Origin: Polaribacter sp. Q13
GTDB lineage: Bacteria > Bacteroidota > Bacteroidia > Flavobacteriales > Flavobacteriaceae
Assembly: GCF_016858305.2 (NCBI RefSeq)
Contig: NZ_CP074436.1
Coordinates: 1,322,001 to 1,386,000, forward strand
Direction: 5' to 3'
DNA: 64,000 bases
The notes under the pieces were generated by a model. That model did not search any database. It had not been told where the DNA came from and worked only from the letters and a program-made list of their open reading frames with translations. Each line of letters begins with the position of its first letter. Positions within the stretch are counted from its first letter, which is position 1. A program made the translations under genes and the position numbers. Of the stretch, positions 8,921 through 18,189 are shown piece by piece.

Positions 8921-10069
8921 ATGAAATTTTCGCATAAAACACTGCTTATTTTACTTTTATTAGCCAGCACTTTTGTGTTTGGTCAAACACCAGGTTTTAA
9001 TTATCAGGCGCTAATTTTAAATACTAAAGAAATTCAGATTCCTGGAACAGATGTATTAGAGAACCAGGTTCCTTTAGGTCTAGAAGAAATTGCTTTGCGT
9101 TTTACAATAACAAATGAAGCAGGTACAGAATACATAGAAGAACATACAATTAATACAGATGAAAACGGAATGGTTTCCGTTATTATAGGTGAAGGAACCC
9201 CCATTAACAATACTTTTTATGATATTAATTGGGATGGAAAATTAAAATATTTAAATGTTGAATTAAATATTTTGAACAATAACGATGGTTTTGTCTTTTT
9301 AGACAGTCAGAAGATACTATACATACCTCAACCTGAAAATGGAAACGGGAATAGAAATGGAAACATAAAAATAGTAAACTCTTTAGGAGACTTATCTCTT
9401 CCTTTTAAATTGGGAGATATTATTTGGCTTACAAATTATGGTCTAAATAACAACCCATCATTAATGATTTGGGATGACACAAAATGGATTCCTATTAATG
9501 ATGATTTTGACCCTACAAATGAATTTGGACTTATAGTAGTGGATAATGATAGTTTTAGAAATATACAATTTAAAGATCCTGTAACTGGAGATCAAGTGTG
9601 GAACCAGACTTGTAAATGTATTGAAATATTTGATGGAACTCATTGGGTATCTTCTAAAAACACCGAGGCAATAAATGGACTTTATACAAATGGTGATAAC
9701 ATAAAACTAGGGGGCATTTTAATTGAACCGACTATAATTACTACAGACGTAACTAACACATTTGCCATTGCAGGGTTATTAGAAAGTACAAATACCGAAG
9801 ATAAAATAATTGTAATAGATAAAAGTACCGGTGTCTTAAGACAAAAACCTACTTCTACTTTCCTTCAAAAAAAACAAGTAGTTATAATTGCTTATGAAGG
9901 ACAAATTGATTTTACTACTCCCCTAAACATTACAAATACGGATAAAATAGACGTTTATAGAAATGGTGTTCGTATCAATTTTACAGCAATTAATACTACT
10001 ACTATAAAATTAGAACGAGAAGCAAAATGCTACCAAGACGATAAAATTAGAATAGTACAATTCTATTAA
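8921..10069 (+). CDS. Secreted modular surface protein (FNYQALI N-domain)
   Basis: A 382-residue protein with signal peptide (TFVFG|QTPGFNYQALI). The N-terminal domain (20-140), beginning FNYQALI, recurs in secreted Bacteroidetes proteins. The centre carries two wall-like units ending in WDDTKWIPIN and FDGTHWVSS, reminiscent of tail-fibre modules. The last 45 residues (DVYRNGVRINF...DDKIRIVQFY) match the C-terminus of the next gene's product, suggesting a shared trimerisation or attachment module. No enzymatic motif is visible. The role in adhesion or surface layer is inferred. Confidence 0.65.
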   Translation: MKFSHKTLLILLLLASTFVFGQTPGFNYQALILNTKEIQIPGTDVLENQVPLGLEEIALRFTITNEAGTEYIEEHTINTDENGMVSVIIGEGTPINNTFYDINWDGKLKYLNVELNILNNNDGFVFLDSQKILYIPQPENGNGNRNGNIKIVNSLGDLSLPFKLGDIIWLTNYGLNNNPSLMIWDDTKWIPINDDFDPTNEFGLIVVDNDSFRNIQFKDPVTGDQVWNQTCKCIEIFDGTHWVSSKNTEAINGLYTNGDNIKLGGILIEPTIITTDVTNTFAIAGLLESTNTEDKIIVIDKSTGVLRQKPTSTFLQKKQVVIIAYEGQIDFTTPLNITNTDKIDVYRNGVRINFTAINTTTIKLEREAKCYQDDKIRIVQFY

Positions 10070-10143
10070 ATGATAATAAAAACTAAAAGCCTGTGAATAA
10101 AAACAAATTAAAATGAAAACGTAAAAAACTAAATCAATTAAAA

Positions 10144-10851
10144 ATGAAAACTATGAAAAGGAATTATTTAAAATTAACAGTATTAAGCCTTATAATAATG
10201 ATAAGCACTGCAATAAACGCGCAAAGAACGAATACATCAACAAATGCTGCTACAGATTTTACAAAACAAGCAAATACTGTTTTAGGTGAAGCTGGCGGTT
10301 CTATTAAAGTGATTGATAATAAAGGTACAATTAAGTATTTACAATCTAGTAATGGCGTAACAATGTTTACTGATACCGCACCCAATGGAGGTATAATTAC
10401 CACCTGGCAATTAGGAGGCACTTTAACTGATGATACTTATATTGATGCATCTGGAGCTATTTTTGCAATTACAGGAATTGATGGAATTGATGCTACGGCC
10501 GGAGATGCCGAAAACTCTGCTGCTACTGCTTTTGATACCACTGGGTACTCATTATTAGTTAGGGATGAAGCTAGTGGCGAAACAAAAAAACTTTTATTGA
10601 CAAACTTTATTGACGTTCTATGGGATGAAACAGAATTAACTGCAGATGTAACAACCGATTTTACTGTGGATGCTATTGGTATGTTAGCAACTACAAACGT
10701 TAATCGTGTATCTGTTTATAGAAATGGGGCTAAATTAAGATCCGGTACAGATTATACAATTACAACAGTTAATGAAGTCAACATAGTTGTCGCTGCATTA
10801 GGTGGTGCTGCTTATACTGGAGATGTTTTTGAAGTACACTTTATTAAATAA
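10144..10851 (+). CDS. Secreted protein sharing C-terminal module with upstream gene
   Basis: A 235-residue, Thr/Ala/Asp-rich acidic protein with signal peptide (MISTAINA|Q). The body looks beta-structured (ITTWQLGGTLTDDTYIDASGAIFAI). The C-terminus VSVYRNGAKLRSGTDYTI...GDVFEVHFIK parallels the end of the 8921-10069 product. Two in-frame ATGs occur (10144 and 10156, MKTM and MKRN); both leave a usable signal peptide. The IS lies just after its terminator. Confidence 0.65.
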   Translation: MKTMKRNYLKLTVLSLIIMISTAINAQRTNTSTNAATDFTKQANTVLGEAGGSIKVIDNKGTIKYLQSSNGVTMFTDTAPNGGIITTWQLGGTLTDDTYIDASGAIFAITGIDGIDATAGDAENSAATAFDTTGYSLLVRDEASGETKKLLLTNFIDVLWDETELTADVTTDFTVDAIGMLATTNVNRVSVYRNGAKLRSGTDYTITTVNEVNIVVAALGGAAYTGDVFEVHFIK

Positions 10852-10862
10852 ATAGCATATTT

Positions 10863-10897
10863 AAAATTATGACTTGTAAAATACAGGTCATAATTTT
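10863..10897 (+). terminator. Terminator hairpin adjoining the IS insertion point
   Basis: Stem AAAATTATGACTTG / CAGGTCATAATTTT (14 bp with one G-T pair) and loop TAAAATA, 11 bases after the stop of the 235-residue gene. The T-rich tail ACTTTTCT is the IS target duplication, so the element landed in the tail of a terminator. Confidence 0.8.
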
Positions 10898-10905
10898 ACT
10901 TTTCT
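10898..10905 (+). repeat. Left target-site duplication of the IS
   Basis: ACTTTTCT, repeated perfectly at 12242-12249. Eight bases is the usual duplication size for the IS256 family. Confidence 0.85.
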
Positions 10906-10934
10906 GGCACTGTCTCATAAAGTGTGTAAGTTTT

Positions 10935-10968
10935 AAAATCTCAGGTTAATTAATTAACCTGAGATTTT
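10935..10968 (+). terminator. IS-internal perfect palindrome, likely transcription shield
   Basis: A 34-base perfect palindrome (AAAATCTCAGGTTAA and its complement) followed by T6, between the left end and the transposase start. Such hairpins stop read-through from outside promoters and limit transposase expression. Confidence 0.7.
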
Positions 10969-10995
10969 TTTATTAATTTTAAATTTTACATACTT

Positions 10996-12192
10996 ATGAA
11001 ACCAGAAGACATTTTAAACGAAGATTTTTTAAAGCAATTTAAAAGCGGATCAGAACTTACTAATTTTTTAGAACAGCTTCATAAACGAGGCATAGAAAAG
11101 ATCCTTGAGGGAGAATTAGATGCTCACCTAGATTATGATCGACATCAAAAAAGTAAATCAACTAATCTTCGAAATGGGTATACCAAAAAGAAACTAAAAA
11201 CAACTTTAGGGGAGACAGAAATAAACGTTCCAAGAGACCGTGAAAGTTCTTTTAACCCAATGATTGTTAAAAAAAGAGAAAGTACTACAGAAGGTATAGA
11301 AAACATTATAATTTCCCTTTATGCAAAAGGGATGAGCAATAGTGATATAGAAGAACAAATACGAGAACTTTACGATTTTAACATCTCCACAAGTACTATA
11401 TCAAGAATTACCGATAGTATCACCAATGATATTATAGCTTGGAAGAATAGACCTTTAGAAGCAACATATCTTATCGTTTGGATGGATGGAATCGTTTTTA
11501 AAGTTAGAGAAAACTCTAAAGTCATCAACAAAACCATTTACATTGCTGTAGGTTTGAGAACCGATGGTAAAAAAGAAGTACTTGGTTTATGGTTAGGGAA
11601 GAATGAATCTTCTGCTTTTTGGATGAGTGTTTTAACAGATATTAGAGCTAGAGGAACACAAGATATCTTAATCACAGCAACCGACAATTTAAACGGATTT
11701 ACAGATACAATTAAAACTGTTTTCCCTAATTCTGTTACTCAAATATGTGTAGTGCATCAGATTAGAAACTCTTGTCGTTACGTTGTTTGGAAAGACAAAA
11801 AAGAGTTTACCAGAGACATGAAACAAATCTATACTGCACCTACAAAAGAAGCTGCAAAGGCATCCTTAAAAGATTTTAAAGATAAATGGGATTCTAAATA
11901 TTCTTATGCGATTAAAAGTTGGGAAAATAACTGGGATGAACTTACCGTTTTCTTTGATTTCCCTATAGAAATAAGAACTATAATTTATACCACAAATCTT
12001 ATAGAAAATCTCAACGGGAAAATTAGAAAATATACTAAAAACAAACTCTCGTTCCCAACCGATGAAGCTGTCATGAAATCTGTTTTTTTAGCACTGAGAG
12101 AAAGTACTAAAAAGTGGACAATGCCAATTAGAAATTGGGGAATTATACTTAATCAATTTTTAGCTATATTTGAAAACAGGATTAAACTATAA
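10996..12192 (+). CDS. IS256 family transposase (Mutator-like, DDE)
   Basis: A 398-residue transposase of the Transposase_mut family, full length. The catalytic triad is visible: D164 in [11 protein letters not shown]230 in ATDNLNGF and E337 in [17 protein letters not shown]. The family motif CVVHQIRNS lies at 251-259. The N-terminal part (about 1-150) contains a helix-turn-helix-like segment [11 protein letters not shown] for end binding. It starts 27 bases after the protective palindrome and stops 49 bases before the right end of the element. No frameshift or internal stop is seen. Confidence 0.96.
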   Translation: MKPEDILNEDFLKQFKSGSELTNFLEQLHKRGIEKILEGELDAHLDYDRHQKSKSTNLRNGYTKKKLKTTLGETEINVPRDRESSFNPMIVKKRESTTEGIENIIISLYAKGMSNSDIEEQIRELYDFNISTSTISRITDSITNDIIAWKNRPLEATYLIVWMDGIVFKVRENSKVINKTIYIAVGLRTDGKKEVLGLWLGKNESSAFWMSVLTDIRARGTQDILITATDNLNGFTDTIKTVFPNSVTQICVVHQIRNSCRYVVWKDKKEFTRDMKQIYTAPTKEAAKASLKDFKDKWDSKYSYAIKSWENNWDELTVFFDFPIEIRTIIYTTNLIENLNGKIRKYTKNKLSFPTDEAVMKSVFLALRESTKKWTMPIRNWGIILNQFLAIFENRIKL

Positions 12193-12241
12193 ATAATTTA
12201 ACCCTGAGTTTTTCAACTTACACAGATTTTAGGATAGTGTC

Positions 12242-12249
12242 ACTTTTCT
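12242..12249 (+). repeat. Right target-site duplication of the IS
   Basis: ACTTTTCT, identical to 10898-10905. Confidence 0.85.
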
Positions 12250-12318
12250 TAAAATAATCCTAGTTGTTTATAAAAGAATTAGTTCTCTTAACTTTAAAAT
12301 TATTTTTTATCAATAAAA

Positions 12319-13704
12319 ATGCACAAATTTCTAAAACTACATATTATATCTTTTTTACTACTGCTAGTAAATAGTATGTATGCACAAGAAATTAGTGTTA
12401 TAAATAGTAAAGGTACTATACTTAATATAAGAAATAATACCGTTACAACCTCTAATACGGGTAATCTAAATCCAGTAGAAAACGATATTTGGTTTGATAC
12501 CTCCTCCTCACCCACTACTATTAAAATTTATAACGGAACTACTTGGGTAAAACTATCTCCAACAGCTACCGAAGGATCTATATTTTTTGGAAGTGTAACA
12601 GGTGAACTAACAGAAGATAATTCTCAATTATTCTGGGATAATATTAATAATAGATTGGGTATAGGAACAAGTTCTCCAACCAATAAACTTCATGTTACAG
12701 GGGCCATGAGAACGGAAGGCATTTTAAACTCTGATGGCACTTTAGGTAGACCATCATATAGATTTAAAAATGATACAGATACAGGAATGTACAGCCCTGT
12801 CGCAGATGAAATTAGCTTTTCAGTTGGTGGTATTGAAGCTCTAAACATAGATGAAATATCTAATAATACTACTGTAACAATAAAACAGACATTAAAATTA
12901 AATGGTCATATTCTAGATGAAAATAATTCTGCAGGAAATACTGGACAAATTTTATCTGCAACCACTACTGGTACAGGTTGGGTAAATTCTTCAACTATAA
13001 ATACGGATACTCAAAAAATTGATATTTATACTTTAAATGCAGATGGTAAAAATTTAGAAATTTCATTAGAAAACGATGCAGAAATATCAAAACAAACCAA
13101 TTTATCTGCGTTAATAATTACAGGAGATATTTCCGGAACTTTGGCTGCAGCAACCGTTAAAAAAATACAAAGCATAGATGTTTCCAACATAAATCCAATA
13201 GACGGACAAACTTTAGTTTATGATAGTACAATTTCTAAATATATTCCTAAAACAACTTTTACACCTACAGTAAGCGAATGTTACCCAAATGCAATACAAA
13301 CAGTTGCAGAATCTTCCAATTTTACAACCATCAACTTTCAATCTCAAGATTTTACTCCCAACTCTTCAGACTACACTAATACTTCAGATGGTATTATTGT
13401 ACTTAAAGCAGGACGTTATAAAATTACTTACAGAATTACATCCGAAGTAATAAATAATGTTCGAGTTGGAGGAGAATTTCAACTTATAAAAAACACAATA
13501 TCAGTAAATAATACAAAATCTTATAGCTATCAAAATAGTAGTTTGGTGAATAAAAGTACTATAATGATGGTGAAAATTTTAGATTTACTTAAAAATGATA
13601 AAATTGGAGTTGAAGGTAGAGTTTTCGAAAGTGATAGAGGAATTCCAGATAGTTTAACTATAATACCCTCTGGAACTATGTTAACTATTGAAAAAATTAA
13701 TTAA
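12319..13704 (+). CDS. Secreted tail-fibre-like protein with C1q-like C-terminal domain
   Basis: A 461-residue protein with signal peptide (NSMYA|Q). After a DIWFDTSSSPTTIKIYNGTTW unit comes a fibre-head module (RLGIGTSSPTNKLHVTG, then YRFKNDTDTGMYSP) that also occurs in phage tail fibres and Bacteroidetes surface proteins. The last 130 residues (FTTINFQSQDFTPNSSDY ... IPSGTMLTIEKI) have the strand pattern of a C1q/TNF-like jelly roll, which would trimerise. It is the fifth member of the secreted cluster, now isolated from the other four by the IS. Adhesion or host/particle binding is an inference. Confidence 0.65.
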   Translation: MHKFLKLHIISFLLLLVNSMYAQEISVINSKGTILNIRNNTVTTSNTGNLNPVENDIWFDTSSSPTTIKIYNGTTWVKLSPTATEGSIFFGSVTGELTEDNSQLFWDNINNRLGIGTSSPTNKLHVTGAMRTEGILNSDGTLGRPSYRFKNDTDTGMYSPVADEISFSVGGIEALNIDEISNNTTVTIKQTLKLNGHILDENNSAGNTGQILSATTTGTGWVNSSTINTDTQKIDIYTLNADGKNLEISLENDAEISKQTNLSALIITGDISGTLAAATVKKIQSIDVSNINPIDGQTLVYDSTISKYIPKTTFTPTVSECYPNAIQTVAESSNFTTINFQSQDFTPNSSDYTNTSDGIIVLKAGRYKITYRITSEVINNVRVGGEFQLIKNTISVNNTKSYSYQNSSLVNKSTIMMVKILDLLKNDKIGVEGRVFESDRGIPDSLTIIPSGTMLTIEKIN

Positions 13705-13895
13705 GATAAGTAGTTCATTAAATCGATTATGTTTAAAAAAAGTAATATGTCTGTTTGAGTTGAATAGTAATGTATAAAAAATAGCACTTGCTAAAAAAAA
13801 CAACTATTTACAATTAAACAATGCTATAAAGACATATTTAGTCTTAACAATTAGTAACGTATTTTTTTGTATCTTACTTTCTTAATCTATTATAA

Positions 13896-14438
13896 ATGGA
13901 AAAAGAAGCAATTGCAGATTTATTAGAAGAAAAACACAAGGCTTTATGTAAATGGTTAGAAGAGCAACCAGATGATAATTGGGAAAAAGGCCCCGATGGT
14001 AAATGGACTGTTGGCCAACAAATACTTCATTTAGTAAACAGCTTGCAACTTTTAAATAATGCTTTAAGCTACCCTCGCTTTTTTTTAAAATATAAATTTG
14101 GGTTATGCAATAGAGAACCTAGAGATTATAAAACGATTGTAAACAACTACCATCAAAAATTACTTGATAGTAAGGATAAAGTAAAAACGTATAACAACAA
14201 GTTAAAGAAACCCTTGCTAAAAGATAGAGAGCGTCTATTAACAAGACTGCTAATACAGAGTAAAAAACTACAATTTAAAATCAAAAAAATTAGTGATGTA
14301 AATTTAGACACATTAGTAATTCCTCATCCATTAATGGGTAAAATGACTATTAGAGAAATTATTATGTGGACAGCATATCACACAGAACATCATACCGAAA
14401 TATTAATAATGACTTATGGTGAAGATACTTATTGCTAA
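13896..14438 (+). CDS. DinB-like (DUF1569-type) metal-binding four-helix protein
   Basis: A 180-residue protein of the DinB/YfiT superfamily. The putative metal triad is His45 (GQQILHLVNS) with His162 and His166 (WTAYHTEHHTEIL). WTVGQQILHLVNSLQ and the terminal HTEHH block are typical. These proteins are thiol- or metal-dependent transferases in some lineages, and most are uncharacterised. It is monocistronic. The Lys-rich insert at 85-135 is somewhat longer than in small family members. Function beyond the fold is unknown. Confidence 0.75.
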   Translation: MEKEAIADLLEEKHKALCKWLEEQPDDNWEKGPDGKWTVGQQILHLVNSLQLLNNALSYPRFFLKYKFGLCNREPRDYKTIVNNYHQKLLDSKDKVKTYNNKLKKPLLKDRERLLTRLLIQSKKLQFKIKKISDVNLDTLVIPHPLMGKMTIREIIMWTAYHTEHHTEILIMTYGEDTYC

Positions 14439-14639
14439 CCTTACTAGGTTATAAATGACTCCATTTTACTTCGTGATAAAAATTAAACCTTCTATTTTAA
14501 ATACATATTATTCAATATTTTAATTAGAAACAACGTTTTTACTTCAGCTATTTTCCTTTAATTGATATCAAATCAATGAATAAATATCTTTAACTACATA
14601 TTTTCTAATTCTGATTCAATAAAAAACTATTCTAATTCT

Positions 14640-14647
14640 TATATTTG
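14640..14647 (+). promoter_or_regulatory. Candidate -7 element of ffh
   Basis: TATATTTG fits TAnnTTTG exactly and lies 26 bases before the ffh ATG, giving a short leader. No TTG box is present at the usual distance. Confidence 0.4.
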
Positions 14648-14672
14648 TGATTCCTAAAAAAGAAGACGAATT

Positions 14673-16001
14673 ATGTTTAATAATTTAAGCGATAAATTAG
14701 ATAAAGCTTTACACACCCTAAAAGGTCATGGTAAAATTACAGAGGTTAATGTTGCAGAAACGCTAAAAGAAGTTAGAAGAGCGTTATTAGATGCCGATGT
14801 AAACTTTAAAATTGCCAAAGAATTTACCAAAAGAGTTCAAACCAAAGCATTAGGTCAAGACGTATTAACAACGTTAAACCCTGGGCAATTAATGGTAAAG
14901 TTAGTTAAAGATGAACTAACCGATTTAATGGGAGGTGAAACTGTAGGTGTTAATTTAGGTGGTTCGCCAACCGTAATTTTAATGTCTGGTTTACAAGGTT
15001 CTGGTAAAACTACTTTTTCAGGAAAATTAGCAAACTTTCTAAAAGATAAAAAGTCTAAACAAGTTTTATTAGTAGGTTGTGATGTTTATAGACCTGCAGC
15101 AATTAATCAATTACAAGTTGTTGGAGAACAAATTGGCGTTGAGGTATATGCTGAAGTAGGGAACAACAATCCTGTAGAAATTTCACAAAACGCTATAAAG
15201 CATGCAAAAGCAAACGGTAAAAATGTAGTTATTATTGATACTGCTGGTCGTTTAGCTGTGGATACAGAAATGATGAATGAAATTTCTAACATTCATAAAG
15301 CTGTAAGTCCGCAAGAAACTTTATTTGTAGTAGATTCTATGACAGGGCAAGATGCTGTAAATACAGCAAAAGCTTTTAACGATATCTTAAATTTTGATGG
15401 AGTTGTTCTTACAAAATTAGATGGAGATACACGTGGTGGAGCCGCTTTATCTATTAAATCTGTGGTTGATAAACCAATTAAGTTTATTGGTACTGGAGAA
15501 AAAATGGATGCTATAGATGTATTCCATCCAGATAGAATGGCAGACAGAATTCTTGGTATGGGAGATGTTGTTTCTTTAGTAGAAAGAGCACAAGACCAAT
15601 ACGACGAAGAAGAAGCTAGAAAATTACAGAAAAAGATTGCTAAAAATCAATTTGGTTTTGATGACTTTTTAAGTCAGATTCAACAAATTAAAAAGATGGG
15701 TAGCATGAAAGATTTAGTGGGTATGATTCCTGGTGCTGGTAAAGCAATGAAAGATGTAGATATAGATGATGACGCTTTTAAAGGTATTGAAGCAATTATA
15801 CATTCTATGACACCAGAAGAAAGAAGCACACCAACAACTATAAATGCAAGTAGAAAAAAGAGAATTGCAAAAGGATCTGGAACTTCTGTTAACGAAGTAA
15901 ACCAACTGATGAAGCAATTTAACCAGATGAGCAAAATGATGAAGATGATGCAAGGTGGTGGTGGCAAAAAGATGATGCAAATGATGCAAGGGATGAAATA
16001 A
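14673..16001 (+). CDS. ffh: Signal recognition particle protein Ffh (SRP54)
   Basis: The GTPase that binds signal sequences on ribosomes and, with 4.5S RNA and FtsY, targets membrane proteins to the translocon. The N domain covers about 1-90. The G domain has G1 GLQGSGKTT (106-114), DTAGR and [12 protein letters not shown]. The M domain (about 300-442) has the RNA-binding segment [16 protein letters not shown] and a methionine-rich signal-binding tail ([18 protein letters not shown]). Full length at 442 residues. It is followed by a strong terminator. Confidence 0.98.
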   Translation: MFNNLSDKLDKALHTLKGHGKITEVNVAETLKEVRRALLDADVNFKIAKEFTKRVQTKALGQDVLTTLNPGQLMVKLVKDELTDLMGGETVGVNLGGSPTVILMSGLQGSGKTTFSGKLANFLKDKKSKQVLLVGCDVYRPAAINQLQVVGEQIGVEVYAEVGNNNPVEISQNAIKHAKANGKNVVIIDTAGRLAVDTEMMNEISNIHKAVSPQETLFVVDSMTGQDAVNTAKAFNDILNFDGVVLTKLDGDTRGGAALSIKSVVDKPIKFIGTGEKMDAIDVFHPDRMADRILGMGDVVSLVERAQDQYDEEEARKLQKKIAKNQFGFDDFLSQIQQIKKMGSMKDLVGMIPGAGKAMKDVDIDDDAFKGIEAIIHSMTPEERSTPTTINASRKKRIAKGSGTSVNEVNQLMKQFNQMSKMMKMMQGGGGKKMMQMMQGMK

Positions 16002-16008
16002 AAATATT

Positions 16009-16040
16009 AAAAAAGATAAACGCACGTTTATCTTTTTTAT
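16009..16040 (+). terminator. Rho-independent terminator after ffh
   Basis: Stem AAAAGATAAACG / CGTTTATCTTTT with a 2-base loop and T tail, about 10 bases past the ffh stop. Confidence 0.85.
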
Positions 16041-16051
16041 TTTCACATAAC

Positions 16052-16080
16052 ACACAACAACAACAACAACAACACAACAA
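16052..16080. repeat. (CAA)n simple repeat in folD leader
   Basis: A tract of about eight ACA/CAA units immediately before folD, giving an unstructured 5' leader. It may vary in length between strains. Confidence 0.6.
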
Positions 16081-16087
16081 ACTAGAA

Positions 16088-16963
16088 ATGATTTTATTAG
16101 ACGGAAAAAAAACATCTGCAGATATTAAAGAAGAAATCGCTTTAGAAGTAAGAGAATTAAAGAACAATGGAGCGGACACTCCTCATTTAGCAGCTGTAAT
16201 TGTTGGAAACGACGGAGCAAGTATTACTTATGTAAACGCAAAAGTAAAAGCTTGCGAACGTGTTGGATTTGAATCTAGTTTAATTAGATTACCAGAAGAC
16301 ACTACTGAAGAAGATTTATTAAATGAAATTGAAATTTTAAATATTGATAAAGACATTGATGGTTTTATAGTACAACTTCCGTTGCCTAAACATATTGATG
16401 AACAAAAAATATTAATGGCTATAAACCCTGATAAGGATGTAGACGGATTTCATCCAACGAATGTTGGAAAAATGGCTTTAAATTTACCTACTTTTATCTC
16501 TGCAACTCCTTTCGGAATTTTAGAATTATTAGATAGATATAATGTTGAAACTTCTGGAAAACACGTGGTTGTTTTAGGTAGAAGTCATATTGTTGGTAGC
16601 CCAATGAGTATTTTATTATCGCAAAAAAGAAAGGTTGGTAATGCAACTGTAACCATGTGCCATAGTAGAACTAAAAACTTAAAAGAAATAACTTTACAAG
16701 CAGATATTATTATTGCTGCTATTGGTATTCCAGAGTTTTTAAAGGCAGATATGGTAAAAGATCATGTAACTGTTATAGATGTTGGTATTACTCGTTTACC
16801 AGATTCTAGTAAAAAAAGTGGATTTAGATTAGTAGGTGATGTTGCCTTTGATGAAGTTTCTAAAAAATCTGATTTTATTACACCTGTTCCTGGTGGAGTT
16901 GGCCCAATGACCATAGCAATGTTGTTAAAAAACACCCTTTTGGCTTGTCACAGAAATAACTAA
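16088..16963 (+). CDS. folD: Bifunctional methylenetetrahydrofolate dehydrogenase / methenyl-THF cyclohydrolase
   Basis: FolD interconverts 5,10-methylene-THF and 10-formyl-THF, supplying one-carbon units for purines and formyl-Met. Visible signatures: [14 protein letters not shown] with the catalytic Lys, [24 protein letters not shown], the NADP loop [11 protein letters not shown] and the C-terminal [12 protein letters not shown]. The length of 291 residues is normal. It is monocistronic between two terminators, with a CAA-repeat leader. Confidence 0.97.
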   Translation: MILLDGKKTSADIKEEIALEVRELKNNGADTPHLAAVIVGNDGASITYVNAKVKACERVGFESSLIRLPEDTTEEDLLNEIEILNIDKDIDGFIVQLPLPKHIDEQKILMAINPDKDVDGFHPTNVGKMALNLPTFISATPFGILELLDRYNVETSGKHVVVLGRSHIVGSPMSILLSQKRKVGNATVTMCHSRTKNLKEITLQADIIIAAIGIPEFLKADMVKDHVTVIDVGITRLPDSSKKSGFRLVGDVAFDEVSKKSDFITPVPGGVGPMTIAMLLKNTLLACHRNN

Positions 16964-16993
16964 GTTTTTAAGAACTTATTTAATAAAATTTAT

Positions 16994-17048
16994 AAAAGCT
17001 CTTCTAGTTTTCTGAAATACGGAAAATTAGAAGAGCTTTTATCTTTTT
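16994..17048 (+). terminator. Rho-independent terminator after folD
   Basis: Long stem AAAAGCTCTTCTAGTTTT paired with AAAATTAGAAGAGCTTTT, followed by ATCTTTTT. Confidence 0.85.
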
Positions 17049-17072
17049 AAAGCGTTTGTAAATAAAGACCAT

Positions 17073-17186
17073 CGTTGCTGTGTATGATTCGTTGCGTATA
17101 TCAAGCACTAAAGTTAGTAAATATTATACAGCAAGGACTTTCGTAAATTGGCTAAAACCAGCAATTCATTATACACGGTGTTGGCA
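17073..17186 (-). repeat. Cassette hairpin element, copy A (attC-like)
   Basis: About 114 bp directly 3' of the broken GNAT gene. Read in the direction of that gene it begins TGCCAACACCGTGTAT and ends ATACACAGCAACG. The two ends are imperfect inverted repeats around a variable middle. Related copies lie at 23338-23467 and 63404-63523. The first seven bases are complementary to the cassette's 5' boundary at 17731-17737. Confidence 0.7.
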
Positions 17187-17192
17187 ATACTA

Positions 17193-17699
17193 TTATTCTT
17201 TTAATTCCTTTAATTTAACCCAAATATGGTCATTTATAATTTTCCCATTTTTGATAACTGCGTTCCTTTTAATGCTTTCTATACTAAAATCATTTTTTTC
17301 TAACACTCTCATAGATGGTTTATTGAAATCGAAAACGCCAGCCTCAATTCTTATAATATTAAAATTATTGAACACATAATCTGTCATTAGTTTTATTGCT
17401 TTAGAAGCAATTCCTTTTCCCCAAAAAGGCTCTCCAATAAAATATCCCATTTCTGCACTTAATCTAAATACATCTTCCTTAATTTCAATTCCTATTTCTC
17501 CTACGAATTGACCTTTCCAATATATTAATTTTCTTTATGGAAGTTCTTTTTTAAGTTGCAGATTTATAAACTCTTTAGCGTCTTTTAACGTGAAAGGATT
17601 AGGAACTTTATCATATCCATTATCAAATATAATTGGGTTATTTCTATATTCAGCATACTGCTTAGCTATTTCTATTTGATAGTTCCTTAATTCCACCAT
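17193..17699 (-). pseudogene. GNAT (RimJ/RimL-like) N-acetyltransferase with an in-frame stop
   Basis: The reading frame runs from ATG at 17699 to the stop at 17193 (169 codons) but is broken by TAA at 17535-17537 (codon 55). Both sides fit one acetyltransferase: MVELRNYQIEIAKQYAEYR and NPFTLKDAKEFI before the stop, then YWKGQFVGEIGIEI and GYFIGEPFWGKGIASKAIKLM (acetyl-CoA loop) after it. No frameshift is needed, so a single substitution explains the break. The 85-residue remnant from 17450 lacks the N-terminal half and is unlikely to work. Bases 17187-17731 form one cassette between boundary repeats. Only strong stop-codon readthrough would rescue it. Confidence 0.85.
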
Positions 17700-17807
17700 A
17701 GTTCTAGATGTTTTTTTGTTAGGTTATTACTGCCAACAAACAGTGTTTATTACAACTCTATTTCTTGCTTTTAACTTTACTTTTATTCTAATAGAGGAAA
17801 AGTAAGG

Positions 17808-18176
17808 TTAATTTTCTTCTCTATTTACCATATCTATAGAAAATGCAGGCAAACAAATTGCCATATATTCACATTGTTCTGTAAAAGGGTTTGAGTATTG
17901 TACTCGGGTATTTTTTTCTATTTTGATAGATTCACCTGCGGATAAAACAACTGTTTCGCCATCAATAATAAATTGTTTTTTTCCTTTTATAATATAGGTG
18001 TATTCATCAAATTTTGGGGTTTGAAAAGGTTCACTCCAACCAGAAGGCGCAATCATGTGTGCAATACTTATTTGAGAATTTCCATCGGTTGCATTACCAA
18101 AGTGTTCTTCTATTAGTTTACCGTCTGTAGTTGGAACTACAAATGGTGATTTTTGAATGGTATATTTTTTCTTCAT
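17808..18176 (-). CDS. Small cupin-domain protein
   Basis: About 122 residues forming a single cupin barrel: motif 1 region WSEPFQTPKFDEYTYIIKGKKQF and motif 2 region LSAGESIKIEKNTRVQYSNP. The usual metal-binding histidines are largely absent (Phe/Glu in their places), so it may bind a small molecule without catalysis. The start is set at 18176 because an upstream in-frame ATG (18224) would add 16 residues encoded by the interspersed repeat at 18190-18222, which is not coding elsewhere. Substrate unknown. Confidence 0.7.
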   Translation of the reverse strand: MKKKYTIQKSPFVVPTTDGKLIEEHFGNATDGNSQISIAHMIAPSGWSEPFQTPKFDEYTYIIKGKKQFIIDGETVVLSAGESIKIEKNTRVQYSNPFTEQCEYMAICLPAFSIDMVNREEN

Positions 18177-18189
18177 AAAGATTAGTTTT

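Larger units (their letters stand above)
10906..12241 (+). mobile_element. Complete IS256-family insertion sequence (1336 bp)
   Basis: Boundaries are set by an 8-bp direct repeat and imperfect terminal inverted repeats of about 27 bp. The left end begins GGCACTGTCTC and the right end, read inward, begins GACACTATCC; both reach the shared core TGTGTAAGTT. The element carries one transposase gene and, before it, a perfect 34-base palindrome. It inserted between two genes of a secreted-protein cluster without breaking either. The perfect duplication and intact ORF suggest recent and possibly active transposition. Confidence 0.92.

Noticed and set aside
15680-16179. Minus-strand ORFs opposite the ffh and folD junction
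   Set aside because: Their low-complexity His/Met/Ser translations mirror the Met-rich tail of Ffh and the CAA repeat.
17080-17379. 99-codon plus-strand ORF
   Set aside because: It is the complement of the hairpin element and the broken GNAT gene on the other strand.
17193-17450. 85-codon GNAT ORF as a complete gene
   Set aside because: The same frame continues upstream beyond one TAA with clear acetyltransferase sequence, so it is the 3' part of a pseudogene.
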